Of a stretch of DNA of 58,798 nt, positions 44,086-53,627 are shown one piece after another; the stretch's first letter is position 1, and the number at the start of each line of letters is the position of its first letter. The DNA is from Chloroflexota bacterium (lineage in GTDB: Bacteria > Chloroflexota > Anaerolineae > Anaerolineales > UBA11579), in NCBI GenBank assembly GCA_018662365.1, contig JABJGH010000015.1, positions 1 through 58,798 of the forward strand, given 5' to 3'. Below the pieces are notes generated by a model that did no database searches, had not been told where the DNA came from, and saw only the letters and a list, made by a program, of their open reading frames with translations. Made by a program: the position numbers and the translations under genes.

Positions 44086-45591
44086 ATGAAAAAAAGAACC
44101 AAAATCACCCTCTTATTCCTTTTCTCACTCCTTCTTGTTTTCGGCTGTAATTTACCCACAACGAAACTCTATACCCCTTTCCCCACCCCACAAAAGAAAT
44201 TTTCAATATTACCTCCTGACTTTACCCCAGACCTCACTCCAGAAGAATATATTGGCGTACCCACACCCGATGCGCCCCATACCCTACCGTCGATAGAGGT
44301 GGACTCTGAATTTTATATTGTGAAATCTAATGACACCTTAGGAATCATCGCCAATAAATATGGGATAAGTCTGGTGGCTTTGATGGAAGCAAACCAAATC
44401 AGTGATCCGGATTTTATTAGCCCGGGTCAGGGAATAACAATCCCACCGCCGATTATTGGAGAAATGGGTCCGAGTTATAAATTGATTCCTAATTCGGAAT
44501 TGGTAGATGGTCCGAAGAATGCGGGGTTTGATATTTTTGAATATATCAATCAATTTGATGGACAGATAAGCTTATATCGGGAGGACGTACAAGGAAAAGA
44601 GCTTTCTGGAACAGAAATAGTGGCGATGATTTCAAATAATTATTCTGTAAACCCTCGGCTGTTGGTCGCTATACTGGAGTTCCAAAGTGGGATGCTTACT
44701 ACAAAACAACCCCTATTAGATGATACTTCCTTCCCAATGGGTTTGGAGGACAGCCATCGGGAAGGTTTATTTTTTCAATTGGCCTGGGCCGCAGACACGC
44801 TTAACCGTGGATATTATTTATGGCAATCCAATGGGTTGAGTGCGTTCCTCACAGCGGACGGAAAATTAATCCCTGCGCATCCTGAAATTAATGCGGGGAC
44901 TGCCGCAGTGCAATATTTATTCGCAAAACTATATGATGAGAATAGTTGGCGGCAAGCAATATCAGAAGTTGGTTTTACTCAAAGCTTTCAGCAACTCTTT
45001 GGCAACCCGTTTTCATGGACTGTTGACCCGATTTTACCAATGGGTCTAAGACAACCAGAAATGCAATTACCCTTTGAAGAAGGTGTCGCTTGGAACTTCA
45101 CCGGTGGCCCCCACGGTGGATGGGATAACGGTTCCCCATGGGCAGCGATCGATTTTGCGCCAAAGATGGAAGTTTTGGGATGCAATTCAAATGACGCTTG
45201 GGTGGTGGCAATGAGCGATGGTTTAATCGTTTATGCCAATGATGGTATGGTGATCCAAGATCTTGACGGAGATGGCTACGCTCAAACCGAATGGGCTGTC
45301 ACTTATATGCATATTAGCTATGAAAACCGGGTGAATGTGGGTACTTATCTATATGCGGGAGACCGAATTGGCCATCCTTCTTGTGAAGGTGGGTACTCCA
45401 CCGGGACACATGTACATATCGCCCGGCGGTATAATGGAGTTTGGATACATGCCGATGCAGAAATTCCTTTTCTAATGGATGGATGGATGGCTGTTGGCAC
45501 TGGTGATCAATATGGTGGTAGTTTTTCGAGAGGAGATCAGGTCGTCGAAGTCTGCAATTGCCAGGACGAGAAGAATTCGATACAGAGATGA
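44086..45591 (+). CDS. LysM/M23 lipoprotein, copy 1
   Basis: 501 residues. Lipoprotein signal LLLVFGC (Cys21), a Pro/Thr-rich linker, LysM (~76-121; YIVKSNDTLGIIANKYGI), a central helical lysozyme-like region (IVAMISNNYSVNPRLLVAILEF) and a C-terminal M23-type domain with GGPHGGW...IDFAP and the HxH pair His442/His444 (GTHVHIARR). Conserved Cys pairs (GCNSND, GHPSCEGG and CNC at 490-492) may form disulfides. It probably binds and trims peptidoglycan outside the membrane. Confidence 0.83.
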   Translation: MKKRTKITLLFLFSLLLVFGCNLPTTKLYTPFPTPQKKFSILPPDFTPDLTPEEYIGVPTPDAPHTLPSIEVDSEFYIVKSNDTLGIIANKYGISLVALMEANQISDPDFISPGQGITIPPPIIGEMGPSYKLIPNSELVDGPKNAGFDIFEYINQFDGQISLYREDVQGKELSGTEIVAMISNNYSVNPRLLVAILEFQSGMLTTKQPLLDDTSFPMGLEDSHREGLFFQLAWAADTLNRGYYLWQSNGLSAFLTADGKLIPAHPEINAGTAAVQYLFAKLYDENSWRQAISEVGFTQSFQQLFGNPFSWTVDPILPMGLRQPEMQLPFEEGVAWNFTGGPHGGWDNGSPWAAIDFAPKMEVLGCNSNDAWVVAMSDGLIVYANDGMVIQDLDGDGYAQTEWAVTYMHISYENRVNVGTYLYAGDRIGHPSCEGGYSTGTHVHIARRYNGVWIHADAEIPFLMDGWMAVGTGDQYGGSFSRGDQVVEVCNCQDEKNSIQR

Positions 45592-45601
45592 TCTTTAATT
45601 T

Positions 45602-47224
45602 ATGAATACTAAGAAAAAAGCTTCAATAAAAATCATATTCTTCATCATTGTTGCAAGTCTGCCGCTGATGTTTTGCAGCAGCGGTTATATCACCCCCTAT
45701 AGTCTGACAGCTACGGCTGCTCCATTTATTGAGACAGCCGTTCCTACCGCCTATTTTGTAGGACCTACAAATCTTCCAAATTCAGAAGCAACCCCCCTCC
45801 CCACAGAAGATTCTGCTGTGATTTCGCCTATGCCAAGTGTGGATCCAAATCTAACTGCGACTGAGGCCCCTACCCCCACTGAAACCCTAGAACCCATAGC
45901 AGCGGATACCCCGCCCATGCTTTATTTTGCTCAATCAGGGGATTCTGTACCAGCTTTAGCAAATCGATTTGGGGTCAATCAATTTGAGATCGTTTCTGCT
46001 GAAGAAATACCAGAAAATGGATACCTTTCACCGGGGCAAATGATGATGATTCCCCTTCGACTCGCGCATACTTCTCCGGAAACACAACTGATACCGGATA
46101 GTGAGATCGTTTATTCTCCCTCCGCCAATGATTTTGATATCCGCGCCTATGTGAATTCGATCGGTGGAAAATTAAGTACGTATAAGGAATATTTGGGAAC
46201 TAGCGGTGATAGCACTGGACCAGAAGTGATAGAAAATGTTGCAGAAGTAAATTCGATCAATCCACGCATCTTATTGGCCTTACTTCAATATCGAAGCAAT
46301 TGGGTATATGGACAACCGTCAACCCTTTCGCAAACAGACTATCCTTTAGGAAATAATAATTATCGTGAAAAGGGTTTATTTAAACAATTAAGTTGGGCGG
46401 TCAATCAGCTTTCAGTTGGGTACTATGATTGGCGGGAAGGGAAAATCACCCATTTGAATTTTTCTGATGGCAACTCGGTTCGATTGGCTCCAACCCTCAA
46501 TGCGGGTACAGTGGCGATACTCTATTATTTCAATCAGGTGTTAGGTTATGATGAATGGCTGCAAGCGATTGACCCAAACACAGGGTTTTTGAAATTTTAC
46601 ACGGAGATGTTTGGTGATCCATGGGGTCGCGCGGCTCAAGTGGAGCCTTTGTTACCCTCAAATTTGAGCCAACCACCTCTTACCCTACCTTTTTATAAAG
46701 AACAGGTATGGGCCTATACCAGTGGACCCCATGGTGCATGGCAATCGTTGGGATCGCTCGCGGCGATCGATTTTGCCCCGGGGGCAGAGATATCCGGATG
46801 TGTAAAATCTGATAATTGGGTGTTGGCAAGCGCGTCCGGAATCATAGCGAGGATGGATGTGGGTGTGGTGGTGCTAGATATGGATGGCGACGGGGATGAG
46901 ACTACTGGTTGGAATTTATTATATTTACATTTAGATAATACTGATCACCTATCTGAGGGTGAATGGTTAGATGTAGGGGATTTTCTTGGAAATCCTTCCT
47001 GTGAGGGTGGGAATTCCACCGGAACTCATATTCATTTCGCAAGAAAATATAATGGCGAGTGGATCACCGCGGGTGGGGCAATCCCGATGAATTTGGGTGG
47101 CTGGGTTGTTGAAGCTGGGAATGAGCCTTATGAAGGTTTCCTCAATCGAGGGAATGAAAGAATAAAGTCTTGTATTTGTGGTGCATTTTATACCCAAATC
47201 ATTAGAGAAATTAGCGATCCGTAA
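45602..47224 (+). CDS. LysM/M23 lipoprotein, copy 2
   Basis: 540 residues, paralogous to its neighbours. Signal with MFCSSG, a long Thr/Pro-rich linker, LysM-like region with YFAQSGDSVPALANRFGV, middle ISWAVNQLSVGYYDWREG-type segment, and M23 end GGNSTGTHIHFARKYNG (HxH intact). It ends with CIC. Starts 11 nt after copy 1, so all three are co-transcribed. Confidence 0.82.
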   Translation: MNTKKKASIKIIFFIIVASLPLMFCSSGYITPYSLTATAAPFIETAVPTAYFVGPTNLPNSEATPLPTEDSAVISPMPSVDPNLTATEAPTPTETLEPIAADTPPMLYFAQSGDSVPALANRFGVNQFEIVSAEEIPENGYLSPGQMMMIPLRLAHTSPETQLIPDSEIVYSPSANDFDIRAYVNSIGGKLSTYKEYLGTSGDSTGPEVIENVAEVNSINPRILLALLQYRSNWVYGQPSTLSQTDYPLGNNNYREKGLFKQLSWAVNQLSVGYYDWREGKITHLNFSDGNSVRLAPTLNAGTVAILYYFNQVLGYDEWLQAIDPNTGFLKFYTEMFGDPWGRAAQVEPLLPSNLSQPPLTLPFYKEQVWAYTSGPHGAWQSLGSLAAIDFAPGAEISGCVKSDNWVLASASGIIARMDVGVVVLDMDGDGDETTGWNLLYLHLDNTDHLSEGEWLDVGDFLGNPSCEGGNSTGTHIHFARKYNGEWITAGGAIPMNLGGWVVEAGNEPYEGFLNRGNERIKSCICGAFYTQIIREISDP

Positions 47225-47236
47225 AGATTGAAGCTC

Positions 47237-48721
47237 ATGAACCCCAAGAAAATAATCCTCCCCCTATTAATTACGATCCTTATATCTGGCTGCATTTCAA
47301 ATAATAGTGCAAGCACATTGGTTCCAATCGCATCCTCGAATACACCGCAGATATTGCCGGAATACACCCCTCTTCCCACCCGCCCCCAATATTCCCCTGG
47401 CGAACTGGTTTCATATACTGCTCAAACCGGGGACACTCTACCTGTTCTTGCAAAGCATTTTAATTCCTCCGTTGATGAAATCCTTAGGGCAAATCCGATC
47501 ATTCCTGATTCGGCGACAACGATGCCTGCCGGGTTACCGATGGAGATTCCAATTTATTATAGAAATTTCTGGGGATCGGCTTATCAGATCATTCCGGACA
47601 GCGAATATGTAAACGGCCCTGCTGTGGTGGATTTTGATACTCAAGCATTTATTGAACAATTTCCGGGTTGGTTATTAGGTTATTCTGAGTTTGCGGAGGG
47701 TGGGACGCTCAGTGCAGCTGAAGTGATCAACCGAATCTCTTTGAATTATTCAATTAGTCCAAAAGTATTGATCGCCTTGATCGAATATCAATCGGGAGGA
47801 TTATCGAGTGCTGTGCAACTCCCTTCCGAAGCTTTATACCCGCTGGGAAACCAAGATCCATTGAGAAGAGGGCTTTATTTGCAATTGTCTTGGGCGGCAA
47901 ATCACCTTAATAATGGTTATTACGGATGGCGAGGTGGAGAATTAATCGAATTTGATCGGTCCAATGGTACGCTTGATAGACCCGATCCTTGGCAAAATGC
48001 AGCGTCCGTAGCTTTTCATATTCTATTTAATGAATTGCATTCCGGGGGAGATTACGGTCAAGCGATTGGTCCTAATGGAATTGCACGGACATATACTCAA
48101 CTTTTTGGTAATCCATGGGATAACAACGAGGCTCATATTCCTGGGAGTCTAACTCAGCCAGGATTCATATTACCTTTTTCGGCTGGGGACACATGGTCCT
48201 TCACGGGTGGACCTCATGCCGGCTGGGGAAGCGGGGAGCCACTAGCTGCACTTGATTTTGCCTCCCCTTCCGAAACAGTGGGATGCAACCCTACATCAGA
48301 ATTTGCATTAGCTATTGCAAGGGGATTGGTTGTTCGGTCTGAAACCGGTATTGTTGTTTTGGACCTCGATGAGGATGGAGATGAACGAACAGGATGGGTT
48401 ATCTTTTATTTGCATTTAGCAACTGTGGATAGGGCTGAGGTAGGTACGATATTAGAAATGGGGGAACCGATTGGGCATCCCTCTTGTGAAGGGGGCACTT
48501 CAACAGGTACACATGCTCACCTTGCACGAAAATATAATGGTGAATGGATCAGGGCTTCAGGCACATTGGCATTCAATATGGAAGGATGGATTCCGGAAAT
48601 TAGTAGCGAGCCTTATGGGGGGACATTGACACGATTTAATCAGGTGGTTACTGCATGTGTCTGCGCAAACGCTGCTTCCCAAATTACTTCTACGGGAAAA
48701 ATAGATTTTATTGTGCCTTAA
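47237..48721 (+). CDS. LysM/M23 lipoprotein, copy 3
   Basis: 494 residues from ATG 47237; TTG 47228 is a possible earlier start. Lipobox LISGC, LysM-like region (YTAQTGDTLPVLAKHFNS), a central region alignable with copies 1-2 (IEYQSGGLSSAVQLP) and M23 end GGTSTGTHAHLARKYNG with HxH. Ends CVCA. Likely a redundant or specialised partner of copies 1 and 2. Confidence 0.82.
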   Translation: MNPKKIILPLLITILISGCISNNSASTLVPIASSNTPQILPEYTPLPTRPQYSPGELVSYTAQTGDTLPVLAKHFNSSVDEILRANPIIPDSATTMPAGLPMEIPIYYRNFWGSAYQIIPDSEYVNGPAVVDFDTQAFIEQFPGWLLGYSEFAEGGTLSAAEVINRISLNYSISPKVLIALIEYQSGGLSSAVQLPSEALYPLGNQDPLRRGLYLQLSWAANHLNNGYYGWRGGELIEFDRSNGTLDRPDPWQNAASVAFHILFNELHSGGDYGQAIGPNGIARTYTQLFGNPWDNNEAHIPGSLTQPGFILPFSAGDTWSFTGGPHAGWGSGEPLAALDFASPSETVGCNPTSEFALAIARGLVVRSETGIVVLDLDEDGDERTGWVIFYLHLATVDRAEVGTILEMGEPIGHPSCEGGTSTGTHAHLARKYNGEWIRASGTLAFNMEGWIPEISSEPYGGTLTRFNQVVTACVCANAASQITSTGKIDFIVP

Positions 48722-48770
48722 TATTTAAATTTCGCAATTCTGTAAAACAGATTCACTCTAATTATTCTTT

Positions 48771-50039
48771 TTAATTCCAAAACCTGAATAGATCAATTCC
48801 ACTGCCCACTAGGCTGGCGTTTAAATTCGCATATTCGATCAATTTGGAAATAAACTGCCAAAAGAAATCACGGAGAGGGTTATTGGAAAAAAAGATAAAC
48901 ATAATAATCAAGAATGTAAATCTACCTAGAGATGATAATGACCTGACTGCGCTACTGGGCAGAAATGGCCGTAATATGCCAAAGCCATCGAGGGGTGGCA
49001 GTGGAATCATGTTGAAGACGAAAGCCGTAATTTGTAAAAAGGTTAGAAAAGAAATCCCTGCCCAAAATTCCAGATGATTCACAAAACTTTCTGAATTTGT
49101 GCCGATGGTTACAATAGTGACCAGAAGAATGGTGAATAATGCGGTCATTAACGGACCCGCAGCAGAGACCAAAGAACGCATTTTTTTATTTGGAATGGCA
49201 GCCATATTTATATATACGACACCCCCAGGGAGGCCAATTCCCCCCATCACCAGGATAACTAGGGGAAGAATGATGCTCAGGGTTCCGTGAGTGTATTTGA
49301 GTGGGTTGAGGGTGAGATAGCCCTTGTTAATGACAGATTTATCGCCTGCCCAATATGCAACTAGGGCATGCCCAAACTCATGCATGCTGACAGAAATGAT
49401 CCAACCCATCGCCACAAAAAAGAACACTGCAATACCAGGATCTACCCAACGGTTATAAGCGGCTAACCCAGAACCGATCATGATGATCACCATCCCCCAA
49501 AAAACTATACTGGTCTTGCCAAGAATACTAAGAATGCTTAACCTTTCGTACTCTTCAGGTTCGGATACAGCTTGAATAATTTGAGGTCTTGAAATTATTT
49601 TAGGAGGAAGAGATTTCAGATCGGTTAATACCTGATTATAGTTGACCCCTGACCTTCTCAATACTGGGTAAGCCTTACTATTCAAATTTCGCAATAAGCC
49701 AATTAATAGATGTTCTGTGCCAACCTGCCTGGATTGAAGGTTATTTGCAGATTCCATTCCAAGGTCAAGAACTTTTTGAGATGCTGGGGATAATTCTGGT
49801 TTTCCGGTTTCAGATTTTTTAATCAATTTAATGCTTTGGAGAAGATCGCTTTTAAGATCTACTATGTTAACCCCCAAACGTTGGAGAATAGTTACAGCAG
49901 AGCCTTCTTTCTCTTCCAAAATACCTAAGAGAAGGTGTTCTGGTTCTACATTTTTACTTCCTAATCGTTCTGCTTCTGACTGTGTCCAAGTCAAAACCCG
50001 GGTGGCTGATGGAGAAAAACGATTTTGTATTGCGGACAT
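48771..50039 (-). CDS. Clp N-terminal domain / site-2 protease fusion
   Basis: 422 residues. Residues 1-75 and 80-150 are two ClpN repeats (PEHLLLGILEEKEG and GTEHLLIGLLRNLN), as in ClpA/ClpC N-domains. Residues 165-420 are an S2P/M50-type intramembrane metalloprotease: HExxH as HEFGH (220-224) and the second motif NMIPLPPLDG (343-352, Asp351), with five or six TM segments. The N-domain lies before the first TM, so it is likely cytosolic and could bring substrates to the membrane protease. No ATPase part is present. Confidence 0.85.
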   Translation of the reverse strand: MSAIQNRFSPSATRVLTWTQSEAERLGSKNVEPEHLLLGILEEKEGSAVTILQRLGVNIVDLKSDLLQSIKLIKKSETGKPELSPASQKVLDLGMESANNLQSRQVGTEHLLIGLLRNLNSKAYPVLRRSGVNYNQVLTDLKSLPPKIISRPQIIQAVSEPEEYERLSILSILGKTSIVFWGMVIIMIGSGLAAYNRWVDPGIAVFFFVAMGWIISVSMHEFGHALVAYWAGDKSVINKGYLTLNPLKYTHGTLSIILPLVILVMGGIGLPGGVVYINMAAIPNKKMRSLVSAAGPLMTALFTILLVTIVTIGTNSESFVNHLEFWAGISFLTFLQITAFVFNMIPLPPLDGFGILRPFLPSSAVRSLSSLGRFTFLIIMFIFFSNNPLRDFFWQFISKLIEYANLNASLVGSGIDLFRFWN

Positions 50040-50141
50040 ATATGAATCCTTTATTGATCTTTGATGTATTCTTCCTACCTGGAGGGTATTATACTCGAAA
50101 GAATAATTGTAAATATACTCTTACAAAAGACAATTAAATTA

Positions 50142-50168
50142 AAAATGCCAGGGATTTCCTGGCATTTT
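50142..50168 (-). terminator. Terminator of the osmC-like gene
   Basis: An 11-bp perfect stem (50142-50152 with 50158-50168), loop of five, with T-rich minus-strand flank. It may act in both directions but the only gene ending here is osmC-like. Confidence 0.8.
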
Positions 50169-50182
50169 AGGTATCAATTTAT

Positions 50183-50608
50183 CTAAAGAATTGCTTCGGT
50201 TTCAATGATTTTATATGACATATCGATATCGACCGCTTTCTTTATCATATTTTGGGCGGGGCAATAACGCTCATATGATAGAAACATTGCCCGTTCAACG
50301 GCTTTGGGATCAATATTATTTCCTGTAACAATATATTCAATATTCACAGAAGTCCAAACCCTGGGGTGATTTTCGGCTTTTTCAGTGTGTACCTTCACTT
50401 CAAAATCTGTTACATCCTGGCGCTTCTTTTGAAGGATCGATATAACATCCATGCCCGTACATCCTGCTAAACCAATTCCTAAAAGTTCCATCGGCTCAAA
50501 GCCTGATTCGCCTTCTTCTGGAGATACGGCTAGATCGAGAATATTTCCAGAATCCCCTGTTCCTGAAAATAATAGATCTTTACCTTTCCAGTTCACTTTT
50601 GTATCCAA
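50183..50608 (-). CDS. OsmC/Ohr-family protein
   Basis: 141 residues. The two redox cysteines are Cys50 (LAGCTGMDVISIL) and Cys116 (ERYCPAQNM), as in OsmC-type peroxidases that detoxify organic hydroperoxides. ATG 50608 has AAGGAG upstream. Monocistronic. Confidence 0.88.
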   Translation of the reverse strand: MDTKVNWKGKDLLFSGTGDSGNILDLAVSPEEGESGFEPMELLGIGLAGCTGMDVISILQKKRQDVTDFEVKVHTEKAENHPRVWTSVNIEYIVTGNNIDPKAVERAMFLSYERYCPAQNMIKKAVDIDMSYKIIETEAIL

Positions 50609-50717
50609 TTTATTTCTCCTTAGCTTATTTCCAAATAGCGATTAATTTGCTCTATATACACAATAGATGAAAATATTTATGATTTCTTACTCATACAAAT
50701 TAATAAATGTAAAATTA

Positions 50718-51815
50718 TTATAGATCAGAAAAAATCCTAATTATAAGTTTTTCTAATTGGGTCAGACCCTTTTGCAAAGGGTCTAGGAGAATAAACTCAT
50801 CTTTTGAATGTGCTCTTCCCCCCGCGGTTAGCCCAATGCAAATTGCCGGAAGATCCATGCTTAAGGGAATATTTGCATCTGTTGATCCCACAATCAATTT
50901 CGCATTTCCACCATTATTTTTTATGACATCTTCCGCTAATTTTACAAGTGGATGATCTTTGGAGAGCCCCCCAGCAGGGCGATCTCCTATTTTTTCAACC
51001 TCAAATTGCAAACCCGAATATTCTGAATCTTTGACCGTTTTTCTTACTTGAGCAACAAGGTCATTTAATTCGGGTTCTTTTTCTGATCTTAGGTCGAGGT
51101 GAAAAGATGCCTCTGAGGCAATGGTATTAATCGAGGTGCCTCCAATGATCTTGCCCACATTCATGCTGGTTTTTGGATCCTTTGGGAGTTTGATTTCAAG
51201 TAATTTCTGGATCAAGGTTACAAGCTCATGGATTGCCGAGGGAGAACCATAATCAACCCAGGAATGCCCTCCCATTGTTTTGGCACTAATGTGAAATCGC
51301 CTTACACCTAAACCCTTATGGTAAATATTTCCTTGTCCCATTCCCTCTAAAACCAAATATGCTATGGGTGAGCTTCCAAACTTTTTTGCGATTTCCCGCA
51401 TGCCCTTTAAATCTCCCAATCCTTCTTCACAAGAATTGGCTACAAACCAGATATCTCCCGGAAGTTGAAAATCTTGCGAGCGGATTGACCAAAGCAATCC
51501 AAATAAACCAGCTACACCCAAAGAGTTGTCTCCGAGGCCAGGACCGAGGACTTTATTCCCTTTTTTTCGGGTTGTCAAATCTGTTTCAATTGGAAAAACC
51601 GTGTCAAGATGTGCGGAGATTATGATCGGTCTTTTATCCCCTTTCCCGGGAAGGCGGGCATAAACATTATTTATTTTATCGATAGATATATCTTCAAGCC
51701 CCTCCTCCTTGAATTTCTCAAGGACAAATTGAGCCCTATTTTGTTCATGAAATGTGGGAGACGGGATTTGTTGAATTTCTATGGCAAGATCGAGGACTTG
51801 TTTTTCAAATTTCAT
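50718..51815 (-). CDS. M20-family metallopeptidase
   Basis: 365 residues. Metal ligands: His69 (ISAHLDTVFP, with Asp71), Asp96 (GPGLGDNSLG), Glu130/Glu131 (NSCEEGLGDLKGM) and the late AGGRAHSKDEF. The dimerisation lid lies between (~175-285). It probably removes amino acids from peptides or acylated substrates. ATG 51815 has GAGGT 7 nt upstream and lies 1 nt after the PfkB stop, so they are coupled. Confidence 0.87.
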   Translation of the reverse strand: MKFEKQVLDLAIEIQQIPSPTFHEQNRAQFVLEKFKEEGLEDISIDKINNVYARLPGKGDKRPIIISAHLDTVFPIETDLTTRKKGNKVLGPGLGDNSLGVAGLFGLLWSIRSQDFQLPGDIWFVANSCEEGLGDLKGMREIAKKFGSSPIAYLVLEGMGQGNIYHKGLGVRRFHISAKTMGGHSWVDYGSPSAIHELVTLIQKLLEIKLPKDPKTSMNVGKIIGGTSINTIASEASFHLDLRSEKEPELNDLVAQVRKTVKDSEYSGLQFEVEKIGDRPAGGLSKDHPLVKLAEDVIKNNGGNAKLIVGSTDANIPLSMDLPAICIGLTAGGRAHSKDEFILLDPLQKGLTQLEKLIIRIFSDL

Positions 51816-51816
51816 A

Positions 51817-52836
51817 TCAAACCTCACGAATAGATTCGCGTAATCTATCTAACCGCGCTTGAGGTAAGCCGGGTAATACATCATTGGCATAAAAGGGTCC
51901 ACTTCCCTCAACAGCGAAAGATGCGGCTACATTTCCATGCAAGACCGCTTCTTTTGGGTCAAAGGTTTTTTTGTATCCGACTAAAAACCCGCCACAAAAA
52001 ACATCTCCTGCCCCAGTTAGGTCGACCATACGGGAGGGATACGCTGGAACCTCGTATTTTTTCTTGGCAGCAGTATCATATATATATTGACCCTTCTCTC
52101 CTCGTTTTACAACCACAATTTCAGCCCCCCAATTTCCGATCATTTCGATCATTTCCCAAATATCTTCCGTTTTTCCTTTAAAAAATTCTCTGATGTCCCC
52201 CTCCGAGGGTAAAAATGCGGTCAATCCTGGAAGAATAGAAGGAAGTCTATCCCAAAAATCGGGATTCATATAACCTGCCCCAGGATCGAGGGTGATGGAG
52301 GTGATCCCCAGTTGACGGAGAACAGAGGGCATAAGACTATGTGTCATAAAATCTACAGCACATAAATGGGCCGTATTCGCATATTGATAATTTTTTGGTA
52401 TATCAGATTCTCGGAGAGAGATATTAATTAAAATTTCTGAACTATCCAAATTTAAATTTGGGTCTTTATACCCCAAAAGGGATTTTGGAAATGTAATTCC
52501 TAATTTTGCAAAATGGCCGATGGGGTCTTGTGTCGTGCTGGTTCTTATATCGGAATAAGCCCTGAAGGATCGCAAATCAAGTTCTTCTGGAAGGATATTT
52601 ATGCCTTCAATGTTAAAATTGTTGTTTTGAAGATTTGTGATCCAAGTCCTGGGAAAATCCTCTCCCACACGTGTTACCAATCCGATTTCATTTTTATCTT
52701 CTAACCAAAGGGCTGATCCACCCGCTGCATAAAGCAAATTCCCACCCATAATATCAATGAAGTGCTTTTTTTCAGGAGTAATTAAATATTCCCGTTGAAA
52801 TTTTCCGAGGAGTAAATAGATGGGGGAAAGACTCAT
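51817..52836 (-). CDS. PfkB-family carbohydrate kinase
   Basis: 339 residues. Catalytic base Asp278 lies in LTGAGDVFCGGFLVGY and the ribokinase fold shows GGSALWLEDKNEIGLVTRVGEDF and LDPGAGYMNPDFW. The sugar or nucleoside substrate cannot be told. Coupled to the M20 peptidase. Confidence 0.85.
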   Translation of the reverse strand: MSLSPIYLLLGKFQREYLITPEKKHFIDIMGGNLLYAAGGSALWLEDKNEIGLVTRVGEDFPRTWITNLQNNNFNIEGINILPEELDLRSFRAYSDIRTSTTQDPIGHFAKLGITFPKSLLGYKDPNLNLDSSEILINISLRESDIPKNYQYANTAHLCAVDFMTHSLMPSVLRQLGITSITLDPGAGYMNPDFWDRLPSILPGLTAFLPSEGDIREFFKGKTEDIWEMIEMIGNWGAEIVVVKRGEKGQYIYDTAAKKKYEVPAYPSRMVDLTGAGDVFCGGFLVGYKKTFDPKEAVLHGNVAASFAVEGSGPFYANDVLPGLPQARLDRLRESIREV

Positions 52837-52895
52837 AAATTTTTAGCGAGACTATATATCAATGAATGTAAATAAATCCCCTTAAAAATTATTTG

Positions 52896-53093
52896 TTATA
52901 AATTTGTGATCTGTCTTAATAGACCCAGCACCAACATTCCTAATTGAAATCCGCGAGCGGGGGTGATGGAAGTTCCTGTTTCATCCCCTTCCACTTCTTT
53001 TACTAAAAGATTTGCTGCAAAAACTCCTATCAAAGCACCCACTACTCCCCCGATGATCAATGCGTTCGTTTTAATTCCTTTATTGTCTTCCAT
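52896..53093 (-). CDS. Small Gly-rich TM protein
   Basis: 65 residues: one hydrophobic segment (ALIIGGVVGALIGVFAANLLV) with a glycine-zipper pattern and a second weak one near the end. Similar in style to YtxH-like stress proteins, but no family is certain. It sits 14 nt after the next gene's stop and is likely co-transcribed with it. Confidence 0.6.
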   Translation of the reverse strand: MEDNKGIKTNALIIGGVVGALIGVFAANLLVKEVEGDETGTSITPARGFQLGMLVLGLLRQITNL

Positions 53094-53107
53094 ACGTATT
53101 GCCCTTT

Positions 53108-53545
53108 TTATTTTCTTCCTAGAAGTATATCGATGACGGCGAGAAAACTTTGAATTTGAATGATTGGTTTCGCTGAAATATCTGCCCCTGATTTTATTTG
53201 GTTTTCTAAATTATTGATCGCGTCTTGGGTTAATCGAGCATAGGGGGGTAAAAATTTCAATAAATAGCTCACCAATACGATCAGAGCGATAAATAATATA
53301 AATATAATGATGCCAAGGAGCAATGCGGGTAGGGTCAATAAGATCAGGGAAATACTCGACCATTCTTGAATTGTCCCGACATTTTCTATAACCAACCATG
53401 TCACAATCGCAATCGATACGAGCAAAATAAGTATGATCGGTAGGGTAATTTGACGGAGTACATCCCGACGATATGCCCTTTTTGTGACTGGGTTAGGTGC
53501 TGGTAATTGTTTTTTTACCACTGGTGAAATTGAATTTTCTTCCAT
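53108..53545 (-). CDS. Small two-TM membrane protein
   Basis: 145 residues. A charged N-terminus, two TM segments (~34-50 and ~65-93) and an amphipathic C-terminal helix (ARLTQDAINNLENQIKSGAD). No family recognised. Probably an operon with the 65-residue protein downstream. Confidence 0.6.
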   Translation of the reverse strand: MEENSISPVVKKQLPAPNPVTKRAYRRDVLRQITLPIILILLVSIAIVTWLVIENVGTIQEWSSISLILLTLPALLLGIIIFILFIALIVLVSYLLKFLPPYARLTQDAINNLENQIKSGADISAKPIIQIQSFLAVIDILLGRK

Positions 53546-53627
53546 AACAGCATTATTTTAGCATGATAATGACTCTTTGATAATAATCGGGGAATTAATC
53601 TTATAGTTTCCTGATTATTTTTGGCAA

